64,000 nt of DNA from Glaciecola sp049650345 (GTDB lineage Bacteria; Pseudomonadota; Gammaproteobacteria; Enterobacterales; Alteromonadaceae). Below the pieces are notes generated by a model. The model did no database searches, was not told where the DNA came from, and saw only the letters and a program-made list of their open reading frames with translations. Each line of letters begins with the position of its first letter. Positions within the stretch are counted from its first letter, which is position 1. The stretch is taken from positions 1-64,000 of the forward strand of contig JBARZY010000121.1 of the NCBI GenBank assembly GCA_049650345.1, in the 5' to 3' direction. The position numbers and the translations under genes were made by a program. Shown here piece by piece: positions 36,762 through 45,046 of this stretch.

Positions 36762-37574
36762 CTAACGCAATCTTCGCAGCGCATTTTTATCAAAATCAGC
36801 TTCTCTTAAGCCCGTTTGAAAATCAATTTTATGGGTCATTAAGGTGGTACTTTTGCCTGTTTGGTTATTCATCATATCGGCTCTATGTGGACGCCAGTAT
36901 TTATCAAGGTATAACTGATACTCACTAAGCTTTAGCACTTTAAGTAACGAATTTTTACGATCAAAGAACTCAGCGCGTTGTGTTCGGTAATGTTCTTTAT
37001 CTAGCCACACAATTTGTCGTGTGTATCCAGAATACTTATCGGTAGGGGTTTGTTCTACTACATAACAGTCAACGCCATCAATGGCCTCATCACGCAAATA
37101 TACAAAACTAAATTTCTCTAGCTCGAACGACGTCATATCTTCATATGCAAATTCACTCCCCATAAACGGGCTAGTTTTGTTGCGAGTAGATATACGTTTA
37201 ACCCGTTTTACGGCAGGCAAATAAATCCATTGATCATCAGCTCCCTGGGTATTCGAGAAACTCAAAAATGCAGTGCCTGCAATATCACGGGGTTGGTCAA
37301 AGATCGTTAAGGCTTTGTCACCATCACCGTCTATTTCAAGCGTTTTAACTCGAATTTCTCTTACCGACTCATCCCCTCTTGGTCCGCGCAAAATCATTTG
37401 CATCGCTGCCGAACTGTCACCCCAGCCTATATCTCGCTGCTTCGCCTCTGTGGCAATTGCTAAGCCTTTTTCTGGATCCCGTGCATGGGCAACGCTGTTA
37501 AATATTAGCCCCGTCACCAACAAACACATTGGTAGTGTTGAAGTAAGTAAACACTTTAAAAATGGCAATTTCAT
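36762..37574 (-). CDS. LolA-like outer-membrane lipoprotein-sorting protein
   Basis: A 270-residue periplasmic protein from the ATG at 37574, chosen because GAGGG lies 5 nt upstream. The signal peptide ends near SVAHA (residue 31). The remainder matches the LolA-like family PF17131: REIRVKTLEIDGDGDKALTIFD, WIYLPAVKRVKRIS, FMGSEFAYEDM and WLDKEHYRTQRAEFFD. Members are found beside RND lipid exporters and outer-membrane proteins. It is cotranscribed with the porin-like gene downstream. The region upstream contains two inverted repeats. Confidence 0.85.
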   Translation of the reverse strand: MKLPFLKCLLTSTLPMCLLVTGLIFNSVAHARDPEKGLAIATEAKQRDIGWGDSSAAMQMILRGPRGDESVREIRVKTLEIDGDGDKALTIFDQPRDIAGTAFLSFSNTQGADDQWIYLPAVKRVKRISTRNKTSPFMGSEFAYEDMTSFELEKFSFVYLRDEAIDGVDCYVVEQTPTDKYSGYTRQIVWLDKEHYRTQRAEFFDRKNSLLKVLKLSEYQLYLDKYWRPHRADMMNNQTGKSTTLMTHKIDFQTGLREADFDKNALRRLR

Positions 37575-37600
37575 AGCACCCTCATGGTTTAAATATAGAT

Positions 37601-37619
37601 TTATCAACGCGTTTGATAA
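37601..37619. promoter_or_regulatory. Inverted repeat upstream of the LolA-like operon (1)
   Basis: Perfect 7-bp arms TTATCAA and TTGATAA flank CGCGT, 27 bp upstream of the LolA-like start. The size suits a dimeric repressor such as TetR or GntR types. Confidence 0.4.
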
Positions 37620-37624
37620 GCACG

Positions 37625-37650
37625 TTAAGCATATTTTTAACTATGCTTAA
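37625..37650. promoter_or_regulatory. Inverted repeat upstream of the LolA-like operon (2)
   Basis: Perfect 9-bp arms TTAAGCATA and TATGCTTAA are separated by 8 nt. It lies 5 bp from the first repeat. It could be an operator or, in RNA, a leader hairpin. Confidence 0.4.
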
Positions 37651-37857
37651 TAACGGCAGAATACCCAATAAGTTAAGTAATGCTTAGCGCGAACAAGCTT
37701 ACTATCAGCACTGTGAAAATGCCGTTACATACAATTTATACAAGGGTATCACAGCTAATACCCGTTACCAGCTCTGACAAGTTTAGTGTACACAATTCAC
37801 ACAAACCCATTAACAAAACTTTGACCAAATGCAAATTTTGTGTTTTCATACAATCTC

Positions 37858-37874
37858 AACTGGTCAGATGAGCG
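37858..37874 (+). promoter_or_regulatory. FadR-like operator in front of fadE
   Basis: AACTGGTCAGATGAGCG keeps the CTGGT-N2-GATGAG pattern of the known E. coli fadD FadR operator. It ends 12 bp before the fadE ATG, so FadR could block initiation or early elongation when acyl-CoA is low. Confidence 0.45.
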
Positions 37875-37886
37875 GATAAGTTAAAT

Positions 37887-40133
37887 ATGAGTATTAGAAC
37901 CAACCTTAAAAAAGTGTTACCACCCATTTCTGTAACAGAACAAGAAGCGTTAGACGCTGGTGATGTGTGGATTGAATCTTCAATTTATCAGGGTAAGCCC
38001 GACATGGCAGCGCTTCGTCAGCTACCACAGGCAAAGCTGTCTGCTGAAGAACAAGCTTTTATGGACGGTCCCGTTCAACAATTATTAGAAATGATTGACG
38101 ATTTTGAATTACAAAATTCAAAACACATTCCTGATGAAATATTATCGTTTTTGGGCAAAAACAAATTTTTTGCTATGATCATACCCAAGCAATTTGGTGG
38201 TCTTGAGTTTTCTCCTTATGCCAACTCTACAGTGGTTACCACTATTGCAACCAAAAGTGGCGCAATTGCGGTTACCGTTATGGTGCCTAACTCGTTAGGC
38301 CCAGGCGAGCTCCTAATGCACTACGGCACAGAAGCACAACAAAACCAATGGCTACCTAAATTAGCCATTGGCGAAGACATTCCTTGTTTTGCACTTACAA
38401 GCCCAGAAGCGGGTTCAGACGCAGGCTCAATACCCGATGCTGCCATTGTGACTAAAGGCGAATGGGAAGGTGAAGAAGTACTTGGCCTGAAAATAAGCTG
38501 GGACAAGCGTTACATAACGTTAGCGCCTATTGCTACGGTACTTGGCCTCGCATTTAAAGTATTTGACCCAGAGCAACTACTTGGCGACACCCTTGAGCTT
38601 GGCATTACCTGTGCCTTATTACCTAAATCTCACCCTGGTGTAGAGCTAGGCAATCGCCACGACCCTATGGGCGTGCGTTTTTATAACGGTACCACTCGTG
38701 GCACCGACGTATTCATCCCAATGGACTTTATTATTGGTGGTCAAAAGAACATCGGTAAAGGTTGGCAGATGCTAGTGAGCTGTTTGGGCGCAGGTCGCGG
38801 TATTTCACTTCCTGCAATGGGTGTGGCAACTGCACAATCTGCGTTTAAATCAACCGCCGAATACTCGTTTGTACGTGAGCAATTTGGTGTGCCAATTGGT
38901 CGTTTTGAGGGTATTCAAGACAAGCTAGCAGACATTGCTGGTAAAACTTTCTTATTAGAAGCGATGCGCGTGCTAACTACCGAAGGCCTAGGCGAAGGCT
39001 TGAAGCCCTCAGTAGTCACCGCTATTGCGAAATATCACATGACCGAACTTGGTCGCGATGTGATGAACTCAGCAATGGATGTACAAGCGGGTAAGGCTAT
39101 TCAACGCGGCCCACAAAATACTTTAGCGAACGGTTACTCTGCACTACCAATTGCAATTACGGTAGAGGGTGCAAACATTCTAACCCGTAACCTTATGATA
39201 TTTGGTCAAGGCGCAATGCGTTGTCATCCGCACCTAAAAGAAATGGTTGACCTTATTCACTCAAATGATTCAAGCGCTGATGCAGCGTTTAATAAGGTAT
39301 TAAGCAAAACAATCAAGTTTAGTACCAAAAACGCGTTTAGAAGCATTGCGAACAGCTACTTACCGTTTTTACGCAACGCAGAATCTAGCTTGCCAGAAGT
39401 ACGTGGTTATGAAAAACGTTTGAATGCAGTGTCGTCTAAATTAGCGCCACTCGCTGACTTCTCATTGCTGGTATTAGGCGGTGATTTGAAGAAAGCAGAA
39501 TTGTTGTCTGCGCGCTTAGGCGATGTTATTAGCTACGTATATGCAGGCATGGCGGCGGTTCGTTTTTACGAGCAACGCGTGCAAAATCGTCAAGAAGCAT
39601 TACCTTACTTCCAATATGCGGTTGAGTGGTCATTGCAACAAGCTGAAAAGGCCATTGTTGATTTTGTGAATAACTTCCCTAACACCCCTACTCGCGGATT
39701 AATGCGTGTGTTAACTAACACGTATAGCTCTTCAGTAACGGGCATTAGTGACGACTTGGTCAGAACGCTTTCTACCGCCGCTTTGCAAGACAGCAGTATT
39801 AAAGCGCAGCTTACGCATTCTGTAGTAACAATACCAGGTGACGGCAACGATATTAATGAGCAAGCATTTAAAGCGAAACATGCGGCTATGCCATTGTTAA
39901 GCAAAGTACAAAAGGCCCTTCGTAAATCGCCAGTTGTACCGTTCTTATCATTTGAAAACGCAGTTAATAAATTGCATGAGTCAGGTCAATTAAGCGACGC
40001 TGAACGCACTACGCTACTTGATTACAATGAAAAACGTAAACTAGCAGTACGCGTTGACGAATTTACGTTCGACATGGAACTCGTAGGCGTAGATGGTAAA
40101 GTTGACACCATCAAAAATGCAGACGCTGCATAG
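37887..40133 (+). CDS. fadE: Acyl-CoA dehydrogenase FadE (with DUF1974 C-terminal region)
   Basis: A 748-residue acyl-CoA dehydrogenase. The dehydrogenase domain spans about residues 60-470: FALTSPEAGSDAGSIPD is the FAD/substrate signature and FVREQFGVPIGRFEGIQ lies in the C-terminal helix region. The last 280 residues form the DUF1974-type extension typical of proteobacterial FadE. It catalyses the first oxidation step of fatty acid beta-oxidation. It lacks the N-terminal membrane segments seen in the longer E. coli FadE. A FadR-like site lies just upstream and a strong terminator follows, so it is a single-gene unit. Confidence 0.9.
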   Translation: MSIRTNLKKVLPPISVTEQEALDAGDVWIESSIYQGKPDMAALRQLPQAKLSAEEQAFMDGPVQQLLEMIDDFELQNSKHIPDEILSFLGKNKFFAMIIPKQFGGLEFSPYANSTVVTTIATKSGAIAVTVMVPNSLGPGELLMHYGTEAQQNQWLPKLAIGEDIPCFALTSPEAGSDAGSIPDAAIVTKGEWEGEEVLGLKISWDKRYITLAPIATVLGLAFKVFDPEQLLGDTLELGITCALLPKSHPGVELGNRHDPMGVRFYNGTTRGTDVFIPMDFIIGGQKNIGKGWQMLVSCLGAGRGISLPAMGVATAQSAFKSTAEYSFVREQFGVPIGRFEGIQDKLADIAGKTFLLEAMRVLTTEGLGEGLKPSVVTAIAKYHMTELGRDVMNSAMDVQAGKAIQRGPQNTLANGYSALPIAITVEGANILTRNLMIFGQGAMRCHPHLKEMVDLIHSNDSSADAAFNKVLSKTIKFSTKNAFRSIANSYLPFLRNAESSLPEVRGYEKRLNAVSSKLAPLADFSLLVLGGDLKKAELLSARLGDVISYVYAGMAAVRFYEQRVQNRQEALPYFQYAVEWSLQQAEKAIVDFVNNFPNTPTRGLMRVLTNTYSSSVTGISDDLVRTLSTAALQDSSIKAQLTHSVVTIPGDGNDINEQAFKAKHAAMPLLSKVQKALRKSPVVPFLSFENAVNKLHESGQLSDAERTTLLDYNEKRKLAVRVDEFTFDMELVGVDGKVDTIKNADAA

Positions 40134-40153
40134 TAAAGAATAGCAGTACACGT

Positions 40154-40183
40154 AAAGCGGCGCTTTTAGCGTCGCTTTTTTTT
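40154..40183 (+). terminator. Rho-independent terminator after fadE
   Basis: A GC-rich stem (AAAGCGGCGC with GCGTCGCTTT, one G-T pair) with loop TTTTA is followed by eight T residues on the plus strand, 20 bp after the fadE stop. Confidence 0.85.
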
Positions 40184-40290
40184 GGGACAAACCGGCACTT
40201 TTTATATCATAAACATGATTACGTTAGAGATATCAGCCAATTTAGTTTACCATTTGTAGTAACAATAATTATAACAAACAAGCACTATAT

Positions 40291-40878
40291 ATGGCGCAAT
40301 TATACTTTTATTATTCGGCAATGAACGCCGGTAAATCTACCTCTTTACTGCAGTCGGCCTACAATTATCGTGAGCGCGGAATGGAAGTTGGCCTATTTAC
40401 CGTATCATTTGACAACCGTTTTGCCGAAGGCAGTATTGCTTCGCGCATTGGCTTGCAATCACCTGCCGAACTTTTCGATGAATCAACCAACCTATTTGAT
40501 GCCATTAATCAATTGCACGAAACTACGCCTAGAAGTTGTATTTTTATAGACGAAGCCCAGTTTTTAACTCAACAACAAGTTAAACAATGCTTACAAGTTG
40601 TCGACACGCTCAACATTCCCGTATTGGCGTACGGCCTGCGCACTGACTTTAAAGGCGAGTTATTTAGTGGTAGTCAGTATTTGTTAGCATGGGCAGATAA
40701 ACTCAACGAGCTTAAAACCATTTGTGACTGTGGTCGCAAAGCCAGCTTTGTAGCAAAGGTAGACAGCAGTGGAAAAGTAATACAAGAGGGTGCACAAGTA
40801 GAAATTGGCGGGAACGAAAAATACGTCTCGTTATGTCGAAAACACTATGCAAAATTAACTAAATTTTACGATGCTTAA
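40291..40878 (+). CDS. tdk: Thymidine kinase
   Basis: A 195-residue type II thymidine kinase. The P-loop AMNAGKST is at residues 10-17 and the DEAQ motif FIDEAQF is near residue 88. The lasso region ends with GNEKYVSLCRKHY. The structural zinc site is formed by CDC and CRKH. It phosphorylates thymidine with ATP in pyrimidine salvage. It stands alone, preceded by an AT-rich leader of about 100 bp. Confidence 0.95.
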   Translation: MAQLYFYYSAMNAGKSTSLLQSAYNYRERGMEVGLFTVSFDNRFAEGSIASRIGLQSPAELFDESTNLFDAINQLHETTPRSCIFIDEAQFLTQQQVKQCLQVVDTLNIPVLAYGLRTDFKGELFSGSQYLLAWADKLNELKTICDCGRKASFVAKVDSSGKVIQEGAQVEIGGNEKYVSLCRKHYAKLTKFYDA

Positions 40879-41040
40879 TATTGGGCTAAATTACAGTAAG
40901 CTGAAACAAGTGCTAGGCCAATAAATACAGCGCCAAAGCGTGTATCAATCAAAATGATAAACAAGCGTTAATACAAGCAATTATCCAAACCAATATGCTT
41001 GGTCTACTATAACAACATAATATTAACATTTGAGGTTGCC

Positions 41041-42261
41041 ATGGATTTTTCTCATACACCTAAAACCCTTGATTATATTGCGCGGATTCGTGCGTTTATG
41101 GATGAACATGTTTATCCTATTGAAGACAAACTATACGCTGAAATACACGAAAACAATCCCTCTGGCGATTGGCAAAACTGGTCAATCCATCCTGAAATAG
41201 AACGCTTAAAAGCACTAGCCAAATCCCAAGGCTTATGGAATTTATTCTTACCCGATGCTGACCTTGCACAAGGTTTAAGTACATTAGAATACGCACCATT
41301 AGCAGAAGAAACTGGCCGCGTTATTTTTGCACCTGAAATATTTAATTGTAATGCCCCTGATACCGGCAATATGGAAGTGTTGTACCACTTTGGTAATGCG
41401 CAGCAACAAGAAAAATGGCTCAAACCATTGTTGGCGGGTGAAATACGTTCGGTGTTCGGCATGACCGAGCCAGACGTAGCCTCTTCTGATGCCACCAATA
41501 TGGCTGCGACTATTGAAGATGCAGGCGATGAACTTGTTTTGAATGGCAAAAAATGGTGGACCACCGGCCTTGGGCATCCAAACGCAAAGGTCATGATTTT
41601 TATGGGCTTATCTAACCCTGAAAACGACAAGCACTCGCAGCACTCTATGGTATTGGTGCCCCTTGATACACCAGGTGTTAACATTAAACGCATGCTCAGC
41701 GCCTATGGCGATTATGATGCTCCGTTTGGTCATGGTGAGGTGCATCTAAATAATGTGCGCGTGCCAAAAGAAAACTTATTAGTTGGCCTAGGCAAAGGCT
41801 TCGCAATTGCTCAAGGGAGACTTGGACCCGGTCGTATACATCATTGTATGCGCGCTATTGGCGGTGCTGAAAAGTCTCTTGAACTAGGCATTAAACGCGG
41901 CTTATCGCGTGTGGCGTTTGGCAAACCGCTCATTGAACTAGGCGGCAACAAAGAGCGCATTGCGCAAGCCAGAATGCTTATTGAACAGGCACGCTTACTC
42001 ACTTTGCAAGCCGCTTGGAAAATAGACAACCTAGGCGTAAAAAACGCCATGGTCGACATTTCAGCGATTAAAGTAGTGGTGCCTAATATGCTACAGCAAG
42101 TCGTTGATATTGCGCTGCAATTACACGGTGGTGGCGGTATGTGCAACGACTTCCCTATTGCGCGTTTTGCCGCTGCTGCGCGTTCATTAAGGCTAGCCGA
42201 TGGTCCTGACGAAGTGCACATGGCAATGGTGTCACGATTAGAATTAAAAAAATATAAGTAG
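41041..42261 (+). CDS. Acyl-CoA dehydrogenase (ACAD10/11-like)
   Basis: About 406 residues from the ATG at 41041, set by GAGG 6 nt upstream; an earlier in-frame ATG-less extension to 40999 looks non-coding. The protein has the dehydrogenase signatures FGMTEPDVASSDATNM, KWWTTGLGHP and LGPGRIHHCMRAIGGAEKSLEL. The C-terminal part LHGGGGMCNDFPIARFAAAARSLRLADGPDEVH is that of the ACAD10/ACAD11 group (read in short blocks). The next gene, 6 nt downstream, is an APH-type kinase. Those two domains are fused in animal ACAD10/11, which process 4-hydroxyacyl-CoAs by phosphorylation and elimination. The pair may do the same here. Confidence 0.88.
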   Translation: MDFSHTPKTLDYIARIRAFMDEHVYPIEDKLYAEIHENNPSGDWQNWSIHPEIERLKALAKSQGLWNLFLPDADLAQGLSTLEYAPLAEETGRVIFAPEIFNCNAPDTGNMEVLYHFGNAQQQEKWLKPLLAGEIRSVFGMTEPDVASSDATNMAATIEDAGDELVLNGKKWWTTGLGHPNAKVMIFMGLSNPENDKHSQHSMVLVPLDTPGVNIKRMLSAYGDYDAPFGHGEVHLNNVRVPKENLLVGLGKGFAIAQGRLGPGRIHHCMRAIGGAEKSLELGIKRGLSRVAFGKPLIELGGNKERIAQARMLIEQARLLTLQAAWKIDNLGVKNAMVDISAIKVVVPNMLQQVVDIALQLHGGGGMCNDFPIARFAAAARSLRLADGPDEVHMAMVSRLELKKYK

Positions 42262-42267
42262 GCCCAT

Positions 42268-43338
42268 ATGACCGCAAAAATTATAGACACTGCTGGCTCA
42301 GTGCGTCCAGGCGAAGAACTACCATATGAACCATTGCATGCTTGGCTCAATGCCAATATAGGCAACTTGGAAGGCAATATGAATATTACCCAGTATTCAG
42401 GTGGCGCCTCTAATTGGACATATTGCTTGGGGTTTAATAATCGCGAGTTAATACTGCGCCGTCCACCGGCAGGCACTAAAGCTAAGGGTGCTCACGACAT
42501 GGGACGCGAATACCGCCTGCAAGATTCATTAAAGCCTGTTTTTGATAAAGTGCCCACTATGCTGGGGTATACCGATGACGAGAGCGTTATTGGTGCCGAG
42601 TTTTACGTAATGGAGAAAATAAACGGTGTAATACCGCGTAAACATTTCCCTAGGGGTGTTAATTTAACCCCACAACAGGCCAACACACTTTGCAAAACCG
42701 CACTGGATGAACTCATTAGTTTGCACAATGTTGATTATCAAGCCGCTAACTTACATCATATAGGCAAAGGCGCAGGATATGCCGAACGCCAAATTAGCGG
42801 TTGGATTGCCCGTTATGGCAAAGCGAAAACATGGAATGTGCCCAGTGCTAAAAAAGTGATGCATTGGTTAGAAAAAAACTTGCCGAGCAAAGAAACCATT
42901 TGCATTACCCACAACGACTTTCGTTTTGACAATTTAGTGCTTGATGCAGCCGACCCTACGCAAATACTGGGCGTACTCGATTGGGAACTGGCCACCTTAG
43001 GTGACCCATTAATGGACTTAGGCAATAGTTTAGCCTATTGGATACAAGCCGATGATGACTTTTTAGCCAAAAGTACACAACGTCAACCTACCGACATACC
43101 GGGAATGATGACGCGCCAAGAGGTCATTGCCTACTACTGTCAACAACAGGGCTTAGAACCCAAAGACTTTGCATTTTACGAAGTATATGGCTTGTTTAGG
43201 TTAGCAGGCATTGTGCAGCAAATTTATTATCGATATCACCATAAACAAACGCGCAATAAAGCATATAAAAACATGTGGGTATTTGTGCATTACTTAATTT
43301 ACAGATGCAATAAAATCATCAAAAATAACGGCAAATAA
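42268..43338 (+). CDS. APH-family phosphotransferase (ACAD10/11 kinase-domain-like)
   Basis: A 356-residue kinase-fold protein. It has YSGGASNWTY at the nucleotide loop, the catalytic loop CITHNDFRFDNLVL and the metal motif VLDWELATLGDPLMDLG. These are typical of acyl-CoA-associated aminoglycoside-phosphotransferase-like proteins, not of antibiotic resistance enzymes. With the dehydrogenase upstream it forms the bacterial split version of ACAD10/11 and may phosphorylate a hydroxyacyl-CoA. It is followed by an SDR gene 34 nt later. Confidence 0.87.
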   Translation: MTAKIIDTAGSVRPGEELPYEPLHAWLNANIGNLEGNMNITQYSGGASNWTYCLGFNNRELILRRPPAGTKAKGAHDMGREYRLQDSLKPVFDKVPTMLGYTDDESVIGAEFYVMEKINGVIPRKHFPRGVNLTPQQANTLCKTALDELISLHNVDYQAANLHHIGKGAGYAERQISGWIARYGKAKTWNVPSAKKVMHWLEKNLPSKETICITHNDFRFDNLVLDAADPTQILGVLDWELATLGDPLMDLGNSLAYWIQADDDFLAKSTQRQPTDIPGMMTRQEVIAYYCQQQGLEPKDFAFYEVYGLFRLAGIVQQIYYRYHHKQTRNKAYKNMWVFVHYLIYRCNKIIKNNGK

Positions 43339-43372
43339 CCGCTATTACACCACTACAATAAGAATATAAAAA

Positions 43373-44119
43373 ATGAGAAAAAACATATTAATTACGGGTG
43401 CCAGTTCAGGTTTAGGCAAAGGCATGGCCATTGAGTATGCAAAAATGGGCCGCAACCTAGCCTTGTGTGCACGTCGCGTTGATCGCCTTGAGGCCCTTAA
43501 AACTGAACTGCTTGGCATCAACCCCAATATCCATGTTGTGGTGAAATCATTAGATGTAAACGATCATGACGCAGTATTCACGGTCTTTAACGAATTTAAA
43601 CAAGAACTAGGGCAGTTAGATCGCGTTGTTGTAAATGCCGGTATGGGTAAAGGTGCGTCTATTGGTACGGGTTATTTTGAAGCCAACAAACAAACCGCTG
43701 TGACCAATTTTGTGTCGGCACTGGCTCAATGTGAGGCCGCTGTAGCTATATTCAGGGCGCAAAATTCAGGACACTTAGTAACCATATCATCCATTAGCGC
43801 AGTACGCGGCTTTAGACGTGCATTGAATGTATATGCCGCCACCAAAGCCGCTATTACGTCACTAAGCGAAGGTCTGCGTATTGATTTAGCCAAAACGCCT
43901 ATAACAGTCAGTACCATCCATCCAGGCTTTATCAAAAGCGAAATTAACGAAAAAGTCGAAAAAGTGCCCTTTATGGTTGATACCGAAACTGGCTGCAAAG
44001 CAATTGTGAAGTCTATTGAAAAAGAAGGCGCTAATAGCTATGTGCCGGGCTGGCCATGGATAATCATGCAAGCGCTTATGCGCGTAGCGCCGTTATCTAT
44101 GCTAGCGAAAATGAGTTAA
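43373..44119 (+). CDS. Short-chain dehydrogenase/reductase
   Basis: A 248-residue Rossmann-fold SDR. The NAD(P)-binding motif is TGASSGLGKG (residues 8-17), the N-A-G motif VVNAGMG is near residue 88, the catalytic serine is in VTISSISAV (about 138), and YAATKAA carries Y151 and K155. It may oxidise or reduce a hydroxy- or keto-acyl intermediate of the same pathway as its neighbours. It ends 3 nt before the symporter gene, so they are cotranscribed. Confidence 0.88.
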   Translation: MRKNILITGASSGLGKGMAIEYAKMGRNLALCARRVDRLEALKTELLGINPNIHVVVKSLDVNDHDAVFTVFNEFKQELGQLDRVVVNAGMGKGASIGTGYFEANKQTAVTNFVSALAQCEAAVAIFRAQNSGHLVTISSISAVRGFRRALNVYAATKAAITSLSEGLRIDLAKTPITVSTIHPGFIKSEINEKVEKVPFMVDTETGCKAIVKSIEKEGANSYVPGWPWIIMQALMRVAPLSMLAKMS

Positions 44120-44122
44120 TCA

Positions 44123-44983
44123 GTGGAAGCATCTGCATTTACCAACTACGGCTTGCCGTTTTTGTTGGCGCTTATTATGTTTGGCATGGGACTAAGCCTC
44201 AAGTTAGCAGATTTTGCTAGGCTCGCAAGCATGCCCAAACCTGTATTCATTGGCTTATTTGGTCAGCTTATTCTGTTACCCGTGGTAGCCTTTAGCTTAG
44301 CCACTTTGTTTGATGCATCACCCGCCATTGCCATAGGTTTAATGATGCTTGCAGCCTGTCCTGGCGGCACATCAAGCAATTTGTTTACGCACATAGCAAA
44401 AGCAAACTTGGCTTTGTCTATTTCTTTAACCGCCATTACCACGGTGGTTTGTGTGTTTACTACTCCTTGGCTTATTGCGTTTTCAATTGAATACTTCACT
44501 GAAGGCGAACCCCCTACCTTTTCATTACTCAAAACTTCTATTGGTCTTATTGTTATTACGCTTATACCGGTATGTATCGGTATGCTAATCAATGCCATAA
44601 AGCCAAGTTTTGCCCATAAAATTGAACCTTATTTTAGAAGGTTCTCCATCCTATTTATGATATTGATTATTGCCAAAATTGTCTTTGACGAAAGCGACGC
44701 GTTAATTGCTGCGTTCCCAGATCTTTACGTACTAACCATTGCGTTAAACAGTATCGCCACTATTGTAGGAATGGTACTTGCTCGTTACTTTTTGTTGAGT
44801 GCTCGCGATGGCATCACGCTTGGTATTGAAATTGGCACACAAAACTCGACCCTGGCTATTTTAATCGCAATTAGCTTTTTGAATATACCCGAATACTCGT
44901 TAGTAGCTGGCGTATATGGTTTAGTAATGTATTTTGGTGCAAGTATGTTGGTATTGCTGGCAAAACGACAAAATGCCAAGTAA
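44123..44983 (+). CDS. Bile acid:sodium symporter (BASS) family transporter
   Basis: A 286-residue membrane protein with about nine to ten helices. The blocks LIMFGMGLSLKLADF, MLAACPGGTSSNLFTHIAKAN and EIGTQNSTLAILIA are the SBF-family signature, including the two Na+-site crossover motifs. It probably imports an organic acid with sodium. The start is a GTG at 44123. Its position in the acyl-CoA operon suggests uptake of the acid degraded by the enzymes upstream; that is inference. Confidence 0.87.
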   Translation: MEASAFTNYGLPFLLALIMFGMGLSLKLADFARLASMPKPVFIGLFGQLILLPVVAFSLATLFDASPAIAIGLMMLAACPGGTSSNLFTHIAKANLALSISLTAITTVVCVFTTPWLIAFSIEYFTEGEPPTFSLLKTSIGLIVITLIPVCIGMLINAIKPSFAHKIEPYFRRFSILFMILIIAKIVFDESDALIAAFPDLYVLTIALNSIATIVGMVLARYFLLSARDGITLGIEIGTQNSTLAILIAISFLNIPEYSLVAGVYGLVMYFGASMLVLLAKRQNAK

Positions 44984-45046
44984 TAGTTGAATAACGGCGT
45001 TAATTTAAGCACAATTTACCTCCTATTGTGTTTACTTTAAGAATTC

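Larger units (their letters stand above)
37575..37886. other. Divergent regulatory region between the LolA-like gene and fadE
   Basis: This 312-bp AT-rich gap has no convincing gene. It holds two perfect inverted repeats near the LolA-like gene (37601-37619, 37625-37650) and a FadR-like site next to fadE (37858-37874). A TTGACC at 37821 may be part of a fadE promoter, but the -10 match is poor. Confidence 0.5.

Noticed and set aside
37680..37871. Short plus-strand open frame in the gap before fadE
   Set aside because: No ribosome site, no recognisable sequence, and it overlaps the FadR-like site; treated as non-coding.
42268..43338. Aminoglycoside resistance kinase
   Set aside because: The fold is APH-like, but its sequence and its coupling to an acyl-CoA dehydrogenase point to acyl-CoA metabolism.
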